Origin: CAZHEV01 sp964531335 [NCBI: uncultured bacterium]
GTDB lineage: Bacteria > Eisenbacteria > RBG-16-71-46 > CAZHEV01
Length of the DNA: 64,000 bases
Direction: 5' to 3'
NCBI GenBank assembly: GCA_964531335.1
Contig: CAZHEV010000005.1
Span: forward strand, 124,001-188,000
Numbering within the stretch: position 1 is the stretch's first letter; every line of letters begins with the position of its first letter. Below, in pieces: positions 12,001 to 18,263 of the stretch. The notes under the pieces are model-generated. The model saw only the letters and a list, made by a program, of their open reading frames with translations, had not been told where the DNA came from and ran no database searches. The translations under genes were made by a program, and so were the position numbers.

Positions 12001-12601
12001 CGATCCACAGCGGCGTGTTCACATGCATGCTGGGACCGTCTTTGAAGTAGAGGGCGTCGTTAGCCGGGTTGAAACCGAAGGCCGCGGTAGCCCACGCCTC
12101 GAGGCCGAACCCTCTGGTCCCCTCGACGGGTTCGACTTCCCACCACACGTCGGTCTCGCCGGCGTCGTACTCGCCGTCCGTATCCGCGTCGACCCAGAGC
12201 TCGTCCGCGACGTTCTGATCGTCCTGGCCGGTAAGCTCGTTGTCGCCGGGGTTTCCCCTGTCCGCGAAGACGGTGTTGGCCGGGAACTCAGCGCCCGGGT
12301 CACCCGGGACCAGCGCCATGTTCACGTAGCCGGCGAACCCGTTTGTGAAGTCGAAGTAGTCGATCGCGTCGCCCAGGGCGGATGCTCGCTCTCCGGGCAT
12401 CACCTTGACGTCTTCGACCGGGTTGTCCGCGAGGAAGATGTCCATGGCTAGGACGTCGGTTTGGTTGGGCCCCACTACCTGAGCAGGGGCACCAATGTTG
12501 TAGACCTCCGATGCCATGAACGCGAGCACCACGCTTGCTGCCACGGCAAGGAGGGAAAATGTCGTCAGTGCAAAGATCGGCGGCTTACCTCTGCGAGTCA
12601 T
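1..12601 (-). CDS. Giant secreted Asp-rich / Ig-like repeat protein (C-terminus off the window)
   Basis: One minus-strand frame is open from 12601 to the left edge, about 4,200 codons with no stop. Residues about 8-29 are a hydrophobic signal/anchor segment. Residues about 45-1690 are very acidic and full of short motifs such as DTDGEYDAGE, DTNGNGQWDVGE and LDLDGSTTYDAGEPVY, resembling Ca-binding EF-hand/thrombospondin-3/dockerin-like loops. Around residues 1800-1940 is a dense DxDxDG stretch (NGIDDDGDGIIDDDG). From about 1690 onward, Ig/FN3-like modules recur, each with a D..GN turn (AYDLFGN, GLDEFGN, ASDMVGN, ARDSVGN). A cell-surface or extracellular structural/adhesive role is inferred; no enzyme domain is recognised. 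The ATG at 12601 has AAGGAGG upstream; an in-frame GTG at 12697 also has a perfect Shine-Dalgarno site. Any C-terminal sorting signal is outside the window, so export route and anchoring are unknown. Confidence 0.88.
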   Translation of the reverse strand, partial: MTRRGKPPIFALTTFSLLAVAASVVLAFMASEVYNIGAPAQVVGPNQTDVLAMDIFLADNPVEDVKVMPGERASALGDAIDYFDFTNGFAGYVNMALVPGDPGAEFPANTVFADRGNPGDNELTGQDDQNVADELWVDADTDGEYDAGETDVWWEVEPVEGTRGFGLEAWATAAFGFNPANDALYFKDGPSMHVNTPLWIDFNEDGDASGPAGTGFELEEVIFPDGGGGSGADGTPADPTGPTFGDTPEQEVWGDMNGDETFDNVNDVIWDDERANNMYDAEPVILGAVVSGDAGTAFPNDIMFENEDLDDVWTPATGEDLFEDTNGNGQWDVGEFNFTGGIILAGAPGTPVADAFLDAYQVDGQPAPEFLFVDNGPAGFDLPGDWIFIDTNGSGNYELEPMILGAAPLNGTPGTSFEAGWTFDVGYGLIWVDDDANDEYDSDLVVFGAPQAHPGDPLPLQPTLYDGDEEIFVDNIPAAVGFTGLLSLDPDDPLNQGQDGVNAAHGAPLTFFPDPEADGVERFADQTAPAGEYNDGDEIFEDHDQSETYTARADGVIGGDDGPAPVVWSEGDPLLDPAPPLAFLDLDFDGILSDDEPVVSESMEDNLTMDFGESAIPQFSGPLTSFGSDVFIIDLTADGTYNNGEPIFGNTDEDDFAEPGETALRTSIYATLIPMTPFTNLEFFVGGLADYNDGDDIVGHVLGTGLGTIASFDRIYNFYGPDQTPGVGGDDIIWFDTDNDGIFEANQDDAFMDRNNNRRIDGGSEVPGAVLPGASDLGDPIVPFSPFNFRFNDLNASTAIAVGAEPAYWDTDASNTVTPGDRRIFWYQRGVNVGAFNPNEEDIGAPSVGFANGPAPGPAQTIYLDLDGSTTYDAGEPVYFHPTGFTGNPNPALVSSDVAGTEIVRLIETALPGPGIAYVYPPLSLVHDGDRDLVAPGALFEYFPPSATPGAIVFYDGNLNLAFNPGELVYQDFDNNGLDPGDERIYVYPTGSTVALNDADVGVVITAGVITQDEVAVRDGWGGTPNVYDPGEQVYIGGFFGRFSGYTPGNDGFDGFNVSDVAGDARLTPRPTEYRIIDGAGIAAAGFAVSPFTEDIVPNGVLDANLNELALDETVLGVDLNQDGDTNDTAEAVDLNGNNVADGVLHEDQNYDGVLTGVNGNNLFVRAPFVFPPGGFGYFAGNAGGPFYTPNEDVVRIQRDGPIANIVPGDPTFGVIKDIGGLVKHFDDGGRGHDPTLPPLYDGPFNFRYDDGEAIVFDADDDLRWDPGEQILTASDMPIDPATGAILATAVPAVLQMNSFTAPSFIFADVEGGVANGAYDGTEAIIQDLNDNGRWDNGELVVTNSAHGHLTDWTIEKRVPVGNDFVLDYDTGGTWSEREDTPRDLVDAVLDAAEADPLTSFPADVGYHNVLGVGEYDDFENDEIFLDLDGDGYVTILSDTEIYPQAGPFSSANGDALNQFVAVPPAPAGANRYVGWVDTGNGVYDGDAHDEEDIFYDVDGDGVVDELDDVMTDFALMNPLSANEPTDIVALNLWMEDGTTSGFQAAEDMPVGTGVVDPMDSRSWTWTGLSVPVPSEDRNGDGDDDDVLDESVWSIDFNGDGDLLDVVTEAHPDGRGDTDSQTRMYATIDISADPQNLLIGNQFDATIPMMGVETLALNNGPTDMAIQNSLGVMGGVITIDDYPPTVTRLEQLWLNDFDGDSAPGVQPPNVIAPGDNRYEVSGEVELVFRTPSDSDVRRVKMLWATDEGGPWMPVDTDPDGSLDVGSDGEPGLAGVDDDGDWVAATDDVGADGLPLTGDAGEGNGVPDSGEPGVDRNDPEVAAALLNHLNDGVDNNDDGYIDDFEFEPAGMDVDRDGLVGEGFPEADQTNGIDDDGDGIIDDDGVDVNGNGIFGEPDPTVGPGGDSDYLTMYMYDNDEDGVADMDNTEFMAQLINDNFWNIPDSTTVSFGGSPTMWSFTLDTRLLQYVVNETASLPDNNDIYVKAVAYDLFGNVMPLYAAPAALRLDNLAPAVTVAMTDMQGNPVNDGDQVLDSNTYLVGVTSPDDEVMNIAVNWAVNDDATFGNNLGVIQDVNEQLQWSPAAVGNTPPDETDDYYFEALASDILAWWNETTQQWQPYAFDLDGNPATDPEFIGNAEMSSLPVCQPAIVLNCLVPADAGVAELHVEALNATAPLSAITQIEASPPEIRARGDFADGVRVPAYNAVLLFVDNEDINENGVLDAALDESNLDETADGVDYNKDGDMLDVGVVADLNMDGDTIDVINEDANGNGFLDDGIDDGDGQWWTSDIVGCVFEQTPVNENNWVPIETVTGDTVGGVVQDLSYPVAVSWDTRDLAAGEAGYNLRVRSWDVENNWLDEGIEIVTVTVDAEGLNAYFNEDPAEVANPTIDGSTVFGTINLYAFSVDPNVTRALFRYSDDAGATWNDIAVDDNPNAGFGGDPTSFRDWAIQFDTSLFPDGDYLFDVVGLDEFGNSDEDPTDLGQQLAVTFMNTPPVLAITSPAAGTIVSMNNGNVMLELEAELTTAASSMSGVAQAFGPIEAQFQVSLDGGTTWLDIDGINSEAANSDVKAGDYFADNPRKGLRMGAYNQHPQAPPVDGWLHDATYQKSVDNSDLNQVEAGDWRTAGVAWTDPMYGLGQVEEGDQDVGTPLIPFVGPFDAGDAMDPAPELFGPWTTSWVSNAHIAHVLGVEMASDVVALIRVEATDVTSGLTAVGPTTEVTVRENADPVVDVIEVTDSDGGLVADSDGFTDFDITSPAQFPDGFTFDDQITIFSRAADNTPAFTNQQGTVSQVQVFYRPRQVDYNFMETIDWIAGPVDSTYPFIIDVDVSGLNGLYEFGLQAVDEGGNYSGIYPQFSIVVQNMEAVATGLPATINEGATITVGADVVSPPVLPVDGGLPPTCEFWASRVALAEELTPEFQTSGSYAGYFTSTLEEDITNESIVDGMDPGTGAMDDFMANGSDAVVDVGGSPGVFHPMDEFLALVSPTALDFTVDYGTDQIIFGADPATMGDVTVDYHYDGWVSIGEDETPPYTIDFTPGFGFAGDWDIVAALEGMAGGPSPTSGVFTRPVALSSDPGTNLEVAHAEWNVLTVTDADAPLFTVGGLSNFDTDTPGEFAHAWTTGVTGAVNLGNAINTMDDALDAELIVSGDELDVAIYETGEELDPATVEWALRNNEGAVLTTGSFTEVNSVNPYEHPVTFTLFEQDFAQVVMGDDIENVRVWIDFNDDNDYDTDVAEFQAEVFDLADMGTYWQTTVTFDSQTNAEYMFLVDTIGNDLDFNLDGTDDPVDDPRNQDPTGAGYEIDQNNGGTPGDSRIDMLVSDGFWANADISGLADGVYFLDFTASDMVGNSSTFTKRFVLDRTPWPQDNVAVSTATERYVGAPGEVDTLFARVFDPATPDVNEKDAVSVAFQYWDGVDWLWCNGGATNSSAGAIDSDPTNGWSIGWKVPDPATDAVDNDGDGFVDEEDEGEFTVSVAAVVRDLGYNVTAQAGAVDFTIDSIAPETSVTLAMVEGDAAPTAAEGRVVTLGDWVELYAPEPSNQAAEAVVFQFSVDANSQLTGLATWIDIDCTPLDPDDDYLTGLGVNHETPDFTADTDVGGTMYYTCRLETEPIRELLTGSGDLFAEVRANAIDAVGNEGTDAATTILVINDMLGPATVVWGFTVPGVGIRYANDPTLVISGNVTVHTSAIGYNPGDVATTTLQWSTTGGDGWSDWTTIGTADPTVSGGDAKATFPVDVSELSGAVWFRAFSADEDGNIGGDEDGNGIIDADEAANVPVVLAEVNNTMPEMALMIFGAAGHTLEGVLSDGDKVMPNALPLETQFIPVLPQNIAVAAWNSVDESPDVWSANLQFYNDVINPLQPSWVTIASMTYRDDPGDFSLAGAPADGMWIAEFESIESLVAAMEAAMGATPAPSREYRFRAQVTSYSGMVNTSEEGIMLLLDRNDPQITDIFVGDEEFEGGGGGIGQTGAAVAGGDLVPIGTYVIDSWDEWIPGSGAPVDQGDAWESSGIYGVRARVKTASGQWETVGMLALDPDANLPGTYTINWETPFNPAWGDSVFSVEIAARDSVGNCSTFVRADAITVQDATPPAGTEIVGIAAVPGAGATFPDTTTETTIREEGTYVRGEVTLTAATAAGDQSISAGGSSVYFQVMPDGGDWITINAGAVNPSLPEGVAMEADMAQGGGAHLGLLWDVAWDTMVED

Positions 12602-12697
12602 TCTCCTTTCCTCCTTGGCGGAATGGGAGTTTCCTCCACTGTCCTTCTTCCTACCGAAACCTCCTGCAGCGAAACCAAAGCGCCTCACTGTCTCCAC

Positions 12698-12977
12698 AGT
12701 CTCTCCTCCTTGGATAGATCCCCAGCTATGACGCTATTTTTCCCCATAACTGCACAAAAGATATGATATCCCGCGACCGCCCTCGCCTCCGGGCTGCGGC
12801 ACGGGTTACATCTTCCCACATGAACTTTGCCACAATTGAAACAAAGCCGCTGTAAACGAATCCCCCCTCCTAAGCGGAAGTGCAGCTAACTCTTACAGCG
12901 TCCTCTAGGAACGCTGCACACCAAGTCTTGCACTACGCAGGGCCTCTAAAACCTCAACCCTGGCATAAGCTTGCGCC
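12698..12977 (-). other. Long 5' leader of the giant gene
   Basis: About 275 nt separate the predicted transcription start (near 12971) from the first possible start codon (12697). The stretch is less GC-rich than the coding DNA around it. It holds a hairpin, CAGCGT paired with ACGCTG around 12893-12914, and an isolated purine run AGGAGGGGGG near 12870 that has no start codon at a useful distance. No known riboswitch class is recognised. The plus-strand frame at 12880-13173 crosses this leader and shows no domain, so I do not call it a gene. Confidence 0.4.
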
Positions 12978-13006
12978 AATATACAGATGGCCCTACATAC
13001 TGTCAA
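12978..13006 (-). promoter_or_regulatory. Sigma-70-type promoter of the giant gene
   Basis: On the minus strand TTGACA (13006-13001) is followed after 17 bp by TATATT (12983-12978), a 6/6 and 5/6 match. The -35 box is directly preceded by GGGATTTTTTCCC, an AT-rich hyphenated palindrome that could act as an UP-like element or operator. Predicted start of transcription is near 12971. Confidence 0.7.
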
Positions 13007-13198
13007 GGGAAAAAATCCCACTAAACAGCCGCATCAGGAATAGGCGAAGCCAATTGTTCACAATGTATTACGGCGCCTTTGTTGAGACTGAAGAGAAGCA
13101 AATGCGACCTTTCTCGTTGCCCAAGGCGGGAAATCCGGAACCCGCGGAAAGGCGCTCGGACTTTCTCGAATAAACGCGGTTTTGCGCCTGAGCGCGCT

Positions 13199-14293
13199 CT
13201 AAACGGCGAACTTCACCGTTATCACGTCGCCGTCTCGGACCTCATAGTCGCGGCCTTCGATTTGAAGAAGGCCTTTTTCGCGAGCGGCGGCGATAGAACC
13301 GCATTCGATCAGCTCCCGCCAGCCGATCACCTCCGCCTTTATGAAGCCCCGCTGCATGTCCGTGTGTACGGCGCCGGCCGCTTCGGCCGCCGTAGAGCCC
13401 CTGGAAACGGACCAGGCCCTGGCCTCGTCCCTAATGACCGTATAGAAGGTGATCCTCCCGCAGACATCCGGCAGGGACTCCAGGATCACCTCGTCTCCCA
13501 GCTTTCCTATGCCCTCCGCCTCCATGAACTCCGCGGCGTCTTCGGAGGGCATCCCTCCAAGCTCCATCTCGAGAGGGGCGCAAACAGCTATGGCTTTCGT
13601 ATCGGGAAAGTTCTCGATGAATTCAGTCGTTATTTGATCTCTGGAGGCGATCGCTCCGGCTGCTCCGGGGTCCTTCTCACCTACGTTCAGCACGGCCAGA
13701 GCGGGCTTCAGGGTCATTGGAGCGAAGCCGCTGAGCAGCTTCACCTCATCTCGGCTCAACTCCAACCCGGACAACGGATTTTCGTTCTCCAGCGCGGCCT
13801 TGCAGCGCTCCAGGGTCGGGACTTCCAGGGGATTCTCCGGCTTTCGCCCCACCTTGAGCATCTTCTCAATCCGCTCCAGTCTGCCCTCCAGAACGACCAG
13901 GTCGGCGAGAATCAGCTCGGAGATCAGCGCTTTCATGTCTTTGGACGGGTCGATGGACCCCTCGGGATGGGGCGCCTGAGGAGATTCGAACGCCCTCAGA
14001 ACCAGAATGAGGCCGTCCGCGGCTCGCGCCTCAGTATAGGGGTCCCCCGCGCTCCCGGCCCGCGCGCTCCTTCTCTCCGTCCCTGGAGGTAGATCGACAA
14101 CCGATATGCCGACATGGGTCTTTTTCTTGGGCTTGAGAAGCTCCGCCAGAGCGTCAAGGCGGAGATCGGGCACTTTGAGCGCCGCCCTCCTTGGTCCCGT
14201 GCCTCCGGCGGGCTGGGTCCCCTCCCCGCCCGCAAGCAGATCGAATACCGTGCTCTTCCCGGAGTATTTGAGACCGACCAGAGCGACTTCCAA
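13199..14293 (-). CDS. ychF: YchF/OLA1-type GTPase/ATPase, divergent
   Basis: A 364-residue protein, the usual YchF length (363 in E. coli). It has a P-loop near the N-terminus (GLKYSGKST), the family segment VPDLRLDALAELLKPKK, an NVGE in the place of the NxxE nucleotide-specificity motif, and a C-terminal TGS-like domain (QRGFIKAEVIGW ... DYEVRDGDVITVKFAV). YchF proteins bind ATP/GTP and associate with ribosomes and stress responses. Odd points: the usual TIEPN switch segment is missing, and the DxxG motif is replaced by DLPPGTE with altered spacing, so hydrolysis may differ from the canonical protein. It lies downstream of tRNA-Lys and purA on the same strand and may share their transcript. 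Start ATG at 14293. Confidence 0.83.
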   Translation of the reverse strand: MEVALVGLKYSGKSTVFDLLAGGEGTQPAGGTGPRRAALKVPDLRLDALAELLKPKKKTHVGISVVDLPPGTERRSARAGSAGDPYTEARAADGLILVLRAFESPQAPHPEGSIDPSKDMKALISELILADLVVLEGRLERIEKMLKVGRKPENPLEVPTLERCKAALENENPLSGLELSRDEVKLLSGFAPMTLKPALAVLNVGEKDPGAAGAIASRDQITTEFIENFPDTKAIAVCAPLEMELGGMPSEDAAEFMEAEGIGKLGDEVILESLPDVCGRITFYTVIRDEARAWSVSRGSTAAEAAGAVHTDMQRGFIKAEVIGWRELIECGSIAAAREKGLLQIEGRDYEVRDGDVITVKFAV

Positions 14294-14317
14294 AGGGCTG
14301 CGCCTCGAGACGGGATG

Positions 14318-14390
14318 TGAGCCGTGCTGGGATCGAACCAGCGGCCCCCTGCTTAAAAGGCAGGTGCTCTACCGACTGAGCTAACGGCTC
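14318..14390 (-). tRNA. tRNA-Lys (anticodon UUU)
   Basis: A 73-nt cloverleaf: acceptor stem GAGCCGT/ACGGCTC (7 bp), D arm GCTC/GAGC, anticodon stem CCTGC/GCAGG with loop CTTTTAA giving anticodon TTT, and T stem GCTGG/CCAGC with loop TTCGATC. The 3' CCA is not encoded. It sits between purA and ychF in the same direction, only 16 bp after purA, so it is probably processed from a purA transcript. Confidence 0.95.
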
Positions 14391-14406
14391 GTCACTGTCT
14401 TCTTAG

Positions 14407-15684
14407 TTAGGCGTACGTAATCATCTGTTCCCTGCTCGATCCCACCGATACCATGGCGATCGGAACGCCCACGGCGCTTGAGACCTGGCCCAGATAGCCC
14501 ACGGCCTCTCTGGGCAGGTCACTCGGCGCCCTGCAGGATGATGTTGGCCCCTTCCACCCCGGGAAGCTCTCATAGCAGGGTCGGCAGCGATCCAGACTCG
14601 CCGCCGAGGCGGGCATCGTCTCCACCCTCAGACCGCCGATATCGTAGCCTGTGCAGATCTTCAGCTCTTTCAGATTGTCCAGCACGTCCAGCTTCGTAAC
14701 GATGAGGCTGTTCAGACCGTTGACCCTCGCGGAATGCCTCAAGGCTACGCTATCGATCCAACCGCATCGACGCGGCCTTCCTGTCGTTGCGCCGTACTCT
14801 TCGCCCGCCTCCCGCAGGGCCTGGGCCTGGTCGGGCGGAAGCTCAGTCGGAAAGGGCCCGCGTCCTACTCTTGTAGTGTACGCCTTCGCCACTCCGACCA
14901 CCTCTTCGACGTCCGTAGGACCTATTCCCAGGCCCACGCAGGCGCCGCCGGCTACCGGATTGGAAGAGGTAACATAAGGGTAGGTTCCGTGATCGACGTC
15001 CAGAAGTGTGCCCTGAGCGCCCTCGGCGAGTATCTCCTTTCCATCCTTTATGGCGTCCCGCAGGACTACCGACACGTCGGCGGCCAGCGGCTTGAGCATC
15101 TCACCGAATCCCCTGAGCCTCTCGATCTCCTCTCCGGCGACCGGCGGCTCGAGCACGCCCGGGCTACCCGAAGCCAGCCTTATGGCGTTGGCCATGTACT
15201 CTATCCTGTCACGCACGTCCTCGCCGGCGGTGAGGTCGCCCACCCTGATACCCACTCTGGCCACCTTGTCCCTGTAAGCGGGACCGATGCCGCGCCTCGT
15301 CGTACCGATCCTCCCGCCCTCGACCGTGTCCTCCTCGATGCTCTCGAGCGCCAAATGGTACCGCGTTATTATGTGGGCCCGCTCGCTTACAAAGAGCCTG
15401 CCTTGAACGGAGATCCCGTTCTTCTCCAGCATAGAGACCTCTTCGAAGAAAGCCTCCGGATTGATGACAACGCCGTTGCCCACGACGCACATCTTCCCCT
15501 GCCGCAGAACCCCGGAGGGAAGAAGGTGGAGTATGTAAGTCTTCCCGTCCACCACGACGGTATGCCCCGCGTTGGGGCCGCCGGCGTACCTGGCGACGAG
15601 TTCCGCCCTCTCGCTGAGGTAGTCCACGACCTTACCTTTTCCCTCGTCGCCCCATTGGGCGCCTACGATAATCCTTACAGGCAA
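14407..15684 (-). CDS. purA: Adenylosuccinate synthetase
   Basis: A 425-residue protein, normal PurA length. The N-terminus carries the GTP-binding GDEGKGK loop and the GGPNAGHT motif; further on is RTTRRGIGPAYRDK, which binds IMP. The enzyme condenses IMP with aspartate using GTP in the first committed step from IMP to AMP, in the cytosol. The start ATG at 15684 is fixed by the conserved MPVRIIVGAQWGDEGKGK beginning. It follows the lon terminator, so it probably has its own promoter in the short gap, though none is clear; tRNA-Lys and ychF follow on the same strand. Confidence 0.97.
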   Translation of the reverse strand: MPVRIIVGAQWGDEGKGKVVDYLSERAELVARYAGGPNAGHTVVVDGKTYILHLLPSGVLRQGKMCVVGNGVVINPEAFFEEVSMLEKNGISVQGRLFVSERAHIITRYHLALESIEEDTVEGGRIGTTRRGIGPAYRDKVARVGIRVGDLTAGEDVRDRIEYMANAIRLASGSPGVLEPPVAGEEIERLRGFGEMLKPLAADVSVVLRDAIKDGKEILAEGAQGTLLDVDHGTYPYVTSSNPVAGGACVGLGIGPTDVEEVVGVAKAYTTRVGRGPFPTELPPDQAQALREAGEEYGATTGRPRRCGWIDSVALRHSARVNGLNSLIVTKLDVLDNLKELKICTGYDIGGLRVETMPASAASLDRCRPCYESFPGWKGPTSSCRAPSDLPREAVGYLGQVSSAVGVPIAMVSVGSSREQMITYA

Positions 15685-15727
15685 TGGATCATCCTTTCGC
15701 GCGGGCGCGCGCTATGAACCGGCAGTC

Positions 15728-15762
15728 AAAAAAAGATCCGCTGCGGCCCGGGGGCCGCCGGA
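15728..15762 (-). terminator. Rho-independent terminator after lon
   Basis: Read on the minus strand, TCCG-G-CGGCC, loop CCCG, then GGCCG-CAG-CGGA form a 9-bp stem with a small internal bulge, directly followed by TC and seven T. It lies about 65 bp past the lon stop and before purA, closing the tig-clpP-clpX-lon operon. Confidence 0.7.
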
Positions 15763-15825
15763 ATGCGGGAGACAGATCGCCCTCGCGCTAACAGCGGGGC
15801 TCGCCGGGCGCGGGCGACCAGAAGT

Positions 15826-18255
15826 CTAGCAGAAAGGGGATATCCCGTCAGCTTCGTTCTCTTCAGTAGAAGCGGGGCCCTCGGGGCGGCCCGTCGGCCG
15901 TTCCCAGCGGATCAGGGCGCGCTGGAGGACCTCATCCATGGTCTCCACCACCACGACATCGAGGCTTTTCCTGACGACCTCCGGCAGCTCTCCCAGATCC
16001 TTTTCATTGGCCTTTGGGACAAGTACGGTGCCTATGCCGTTCCTGAGGGCGGCGACGGTCTTCTCGTTCAATCCGCCCACGGCGAGCACCTTGCCGCGAA
16101 GGGTGATCTCGCCGGTCATCGCGACGTCGTTGCGCGTGGGAACGCCCTTGAGCGCGGAGATGAGCGCGACGGCCATCGCCACGCCCGCCGACGGGCCGTC
16201 CTTCGGAATCGATCCCTCGGGAATGTGGACGTGCACGTCCATCTTGTCGTAGAAGTCCTTACGCAGACCCAGCGCCTCCGCGTTCGATCTGATATAGCTC
16301 ATGGCCGCCTGCCCTGATTCGCGCATCACGTCGCCCAGCTTGCCGGTCAGCAACAGCTTGCCCCTGCCCGAGGCCACGGAGACCTCCACCGTCAGAACCT
16401 CTCCCCCGGCCTCCGTCCAGGCGAGACCCGTGGCCATGCCTATGCGGTCGGTGGAGGGAACGGGCCTGTCGGTGAACTTGGCGGCGCCGAGATATCTGTG
16501 CAGGTTGCCGCAGGTGATCGCGGTCGCCCGCCGCTTTCGGCCCTTGCCTTTGGCCTTTGTCCTCGCGACCTTCCGGCAGACCGCGGATATCTCCCTCTCG
16601 AGATTCCTAACCCCCGCCTCACGCGTGTAGGACGTGATTATCTTGTTGAGCGCCGACTCCGAAAGCTTGACGTCGCCGGGCTTAAGCCCGGAGGCCTCCG
16701 TCTGCTTTGGAAAGAGGAACTGCCTCGCTATGGCCGCCTTCTCGAAATCAAGGTATCCCGGAAGGCGTATGACCTCCATTCTATCCTTGAGCGCCGGGGG
16801 GATCGTGTGGAGCACGTTCGCGGTTGTGATAAACATCACCTCGGACAGATCGAAGTCCACCTCCAGATAGTGGTCGCTGAAGGAGCTGTTTTGTTCGGGA
16901 TCCAGGGCCTCGAGCAGCGCGGCCGAAGGGTCGCCTCGATAGTCCACTCCGAGCTTGTCCACCTCGTCGAGCAGAAACACCGGGTTCCTGGTTCCGGCCC
17001 TTCTGATCGATTGGATTATCCTTCCGGGCATACTGCCTATGTATGTTCTCCTGTGCCCCCTGATCTCGGCCTCGTCACGAACCCCTCCAAGCGAGACCCT
17101 GACGAACTCCCTGTCCAGGGCGCGCGCAATGGACCTGCCCAGCGAGGTCTTTCCCACCCCGGGCGGTCCCACGAAACAGAGTATCGGGCCCTTTATCTTT
17201 CCCGAGAGCTTCAACACGGCGAGGTACTCGAGGATCCTGTCCTTGACCTTGCGCAGGCCGTAGTGGTCCTCGTCCAGGATCGCCTCGACCTCCTCCATGT
17301 CGAGGTTGTCCTTGCTCCGCTTCGACCAGGGCAGCGCGACGAGCCAGTCGAGATAGTTGCGCACGACCGTGGCCTCGGGGGACATGAACGACATCTTGCT
17401 CAACCTGTCCAGCTCCCGGGCGGCCTTCTCGTGGATCTCCTTGGGCATCTTCGCTTTCTTCAGTTGTTCAGCCAGCTCCTCCAGCTCCCCGGAGTAGTCG
17501 TTCTGCTGCCCCAGCTCCTTCCTTATGGCCTTGAGCTGCTCGTTCAGGTAGAACTCCTTCTGGTTCCGGTGGACCTGGCTCCGCACCTCGCCCTCGATCT
17601 TGCGCTCGAGCTTCACGATCTCGAGCTCCGACGCGAGTATCTTGGCGAGCAGATTGAGCCTCGACTCGAGCTCGACGGCTGCGAGCACCTGCTGCTTCGT
17701 GCCGATTCGGACCTGAAGATTCGCTGAGACCAGGTAAGAGAGCTTAGCCGGATCCGAAGTATTGTTTATGGTGAGGAGCACTTCATCGGGGATCCGCCGG
17801 CTCAGCCTCACGTACTCGTTGAAGGAGTTGAGCATGCTCCGGGCCAGCGCCTCCATCTCCTTGCTCTCGGGGGGTTTTTCGTTCACCGGCTCGATATCGA
17901 CGGTCATGTGATCTTCCGCCCAATCGAAGCTTCGCGCCCTGGCCCGGCCGAGTCCTTCCACGAGGACCCTCAGCGTTCCATCGGGATGGCGGAAAAGCTG
18001 CACTATCCTGACCACCGTGCCTATGCGGTAGAGATCCTCCGCCCCCGGCTCGGCGATGTCCGGCCGCTTTTGCGCGGTTACAAAGACAACGCGTTCGCCC
18101 GAGACCGCCTCCTCAACCGCGCTGACGGAGGCCGCCCTGCCCACCAGTAGCGAGCTGGTCACGTACGGATACAGGACCACGTCGCGCAGAGGAAGCAGCG
18201 CCAGATTGTCCTCTACTTCGAAGGTCTCCTCCCCGCGCTTTACAACGATCAGCAT
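15826..18255 (-). CDS. lon: ATP-dependent protease Lon
   Basis: About 809 residues, in the usual Lon range. N-terminal substrate-binding LON domain ([16 protein letters not shown], residues about 15-220), a coiled helical linker, an AAA+ module with Walker [10 protein letters not shown] and Walker [10 protein letters not shown], then the protease domain with the nucleophile Ser in [10 protein letters not shown] and the GGLNEK segment that keeps the EK lysine of the Ser-Lys dyad. It degrades misfolded and regulatory proteins in the cytosol. The frame runs upstream through clpX in a different phase; I chose ATG 18255 because [10 protein letters not shown] begins the conserved domain and GGAGG precedes it at the end of clpX. 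Last gene of tig-clpP-clpX-lon, 8 bp after clpX. Confidence 0.96.
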   Translation of the reverse strand: MLIVVKRGEETFEVEDNLALLPLRDVVLYPYVTSSLLVGRAASVSAVEEAVSGERVVFVTAQKRPDIAEPGAEDLYRIGTVVRIVQLFRHPDGTLRVLVEGLGRARARSFDWAEDHMTVDIEPVNEKPPESKEMEALARSMLNSFNEYVRLSRRIPDEVLLTINNTSDPAKLSYLVSANLQVRIGTKQQVLAAVELESRLNLLAKILASELEIVKLERKIEGEVRSQVHRNQKEFYLNEQLKAIRKELGQQNDYSGELEELAEQLKKAKMPKEIHEKAARELDRLSKMSFMSPEATVVRNYLDWLVALPWSKRSKDNLDMEEVEAILDEDHYGLRKVKDRILEYLAVLKLSGKIKGPILCFVGPPGVGKTSLGRSIARALDREFVRVSLGGVRDEAEIRGHRRTYIGSMPGRIIQSIRRAGTRNPVFLLDEVDKLGVDYRGDPSAALLEALDPEQNSSFSDHYLEVDFDLSEVMFITTANVLHTIPPALKDRMEVIRLPGYLDFEKAAIARQFLFPKQTEASGLKPGDVKLSESALNKIITSYTREAGVRNLEREISAVCRKVARTKAKGKGRKRRATAITCGNLHRYLGAAKFTDRPVPSTDRIGMATGLAWTEAGGEVLTVEVSVASGRGKLLLTGKLGDVMRESGQAAMSYIRSNAEALGLRKDFYDKMDVHVHIPEGSIPKDGPSAGVAMAVALISALKGVPTRNDVAMTGEITLRGKVLAVGGLNEKTVAALRNGIGTVLVPKANEKDLGELPEVVRKSLDVVVVETMDEVLQRALIRWERPTGRPEGPASTEENEADGISPFC

Positions 18256-18263
18256 ATGGCTGT

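Noticed and set aside
12880-13173. Plus-strand 97-codon frame in the gap before ychF
   Set aside because: It crosses the strong minus promoter and leader of the giant gene and has no recognisable domain or Shine-Dalgarno site.
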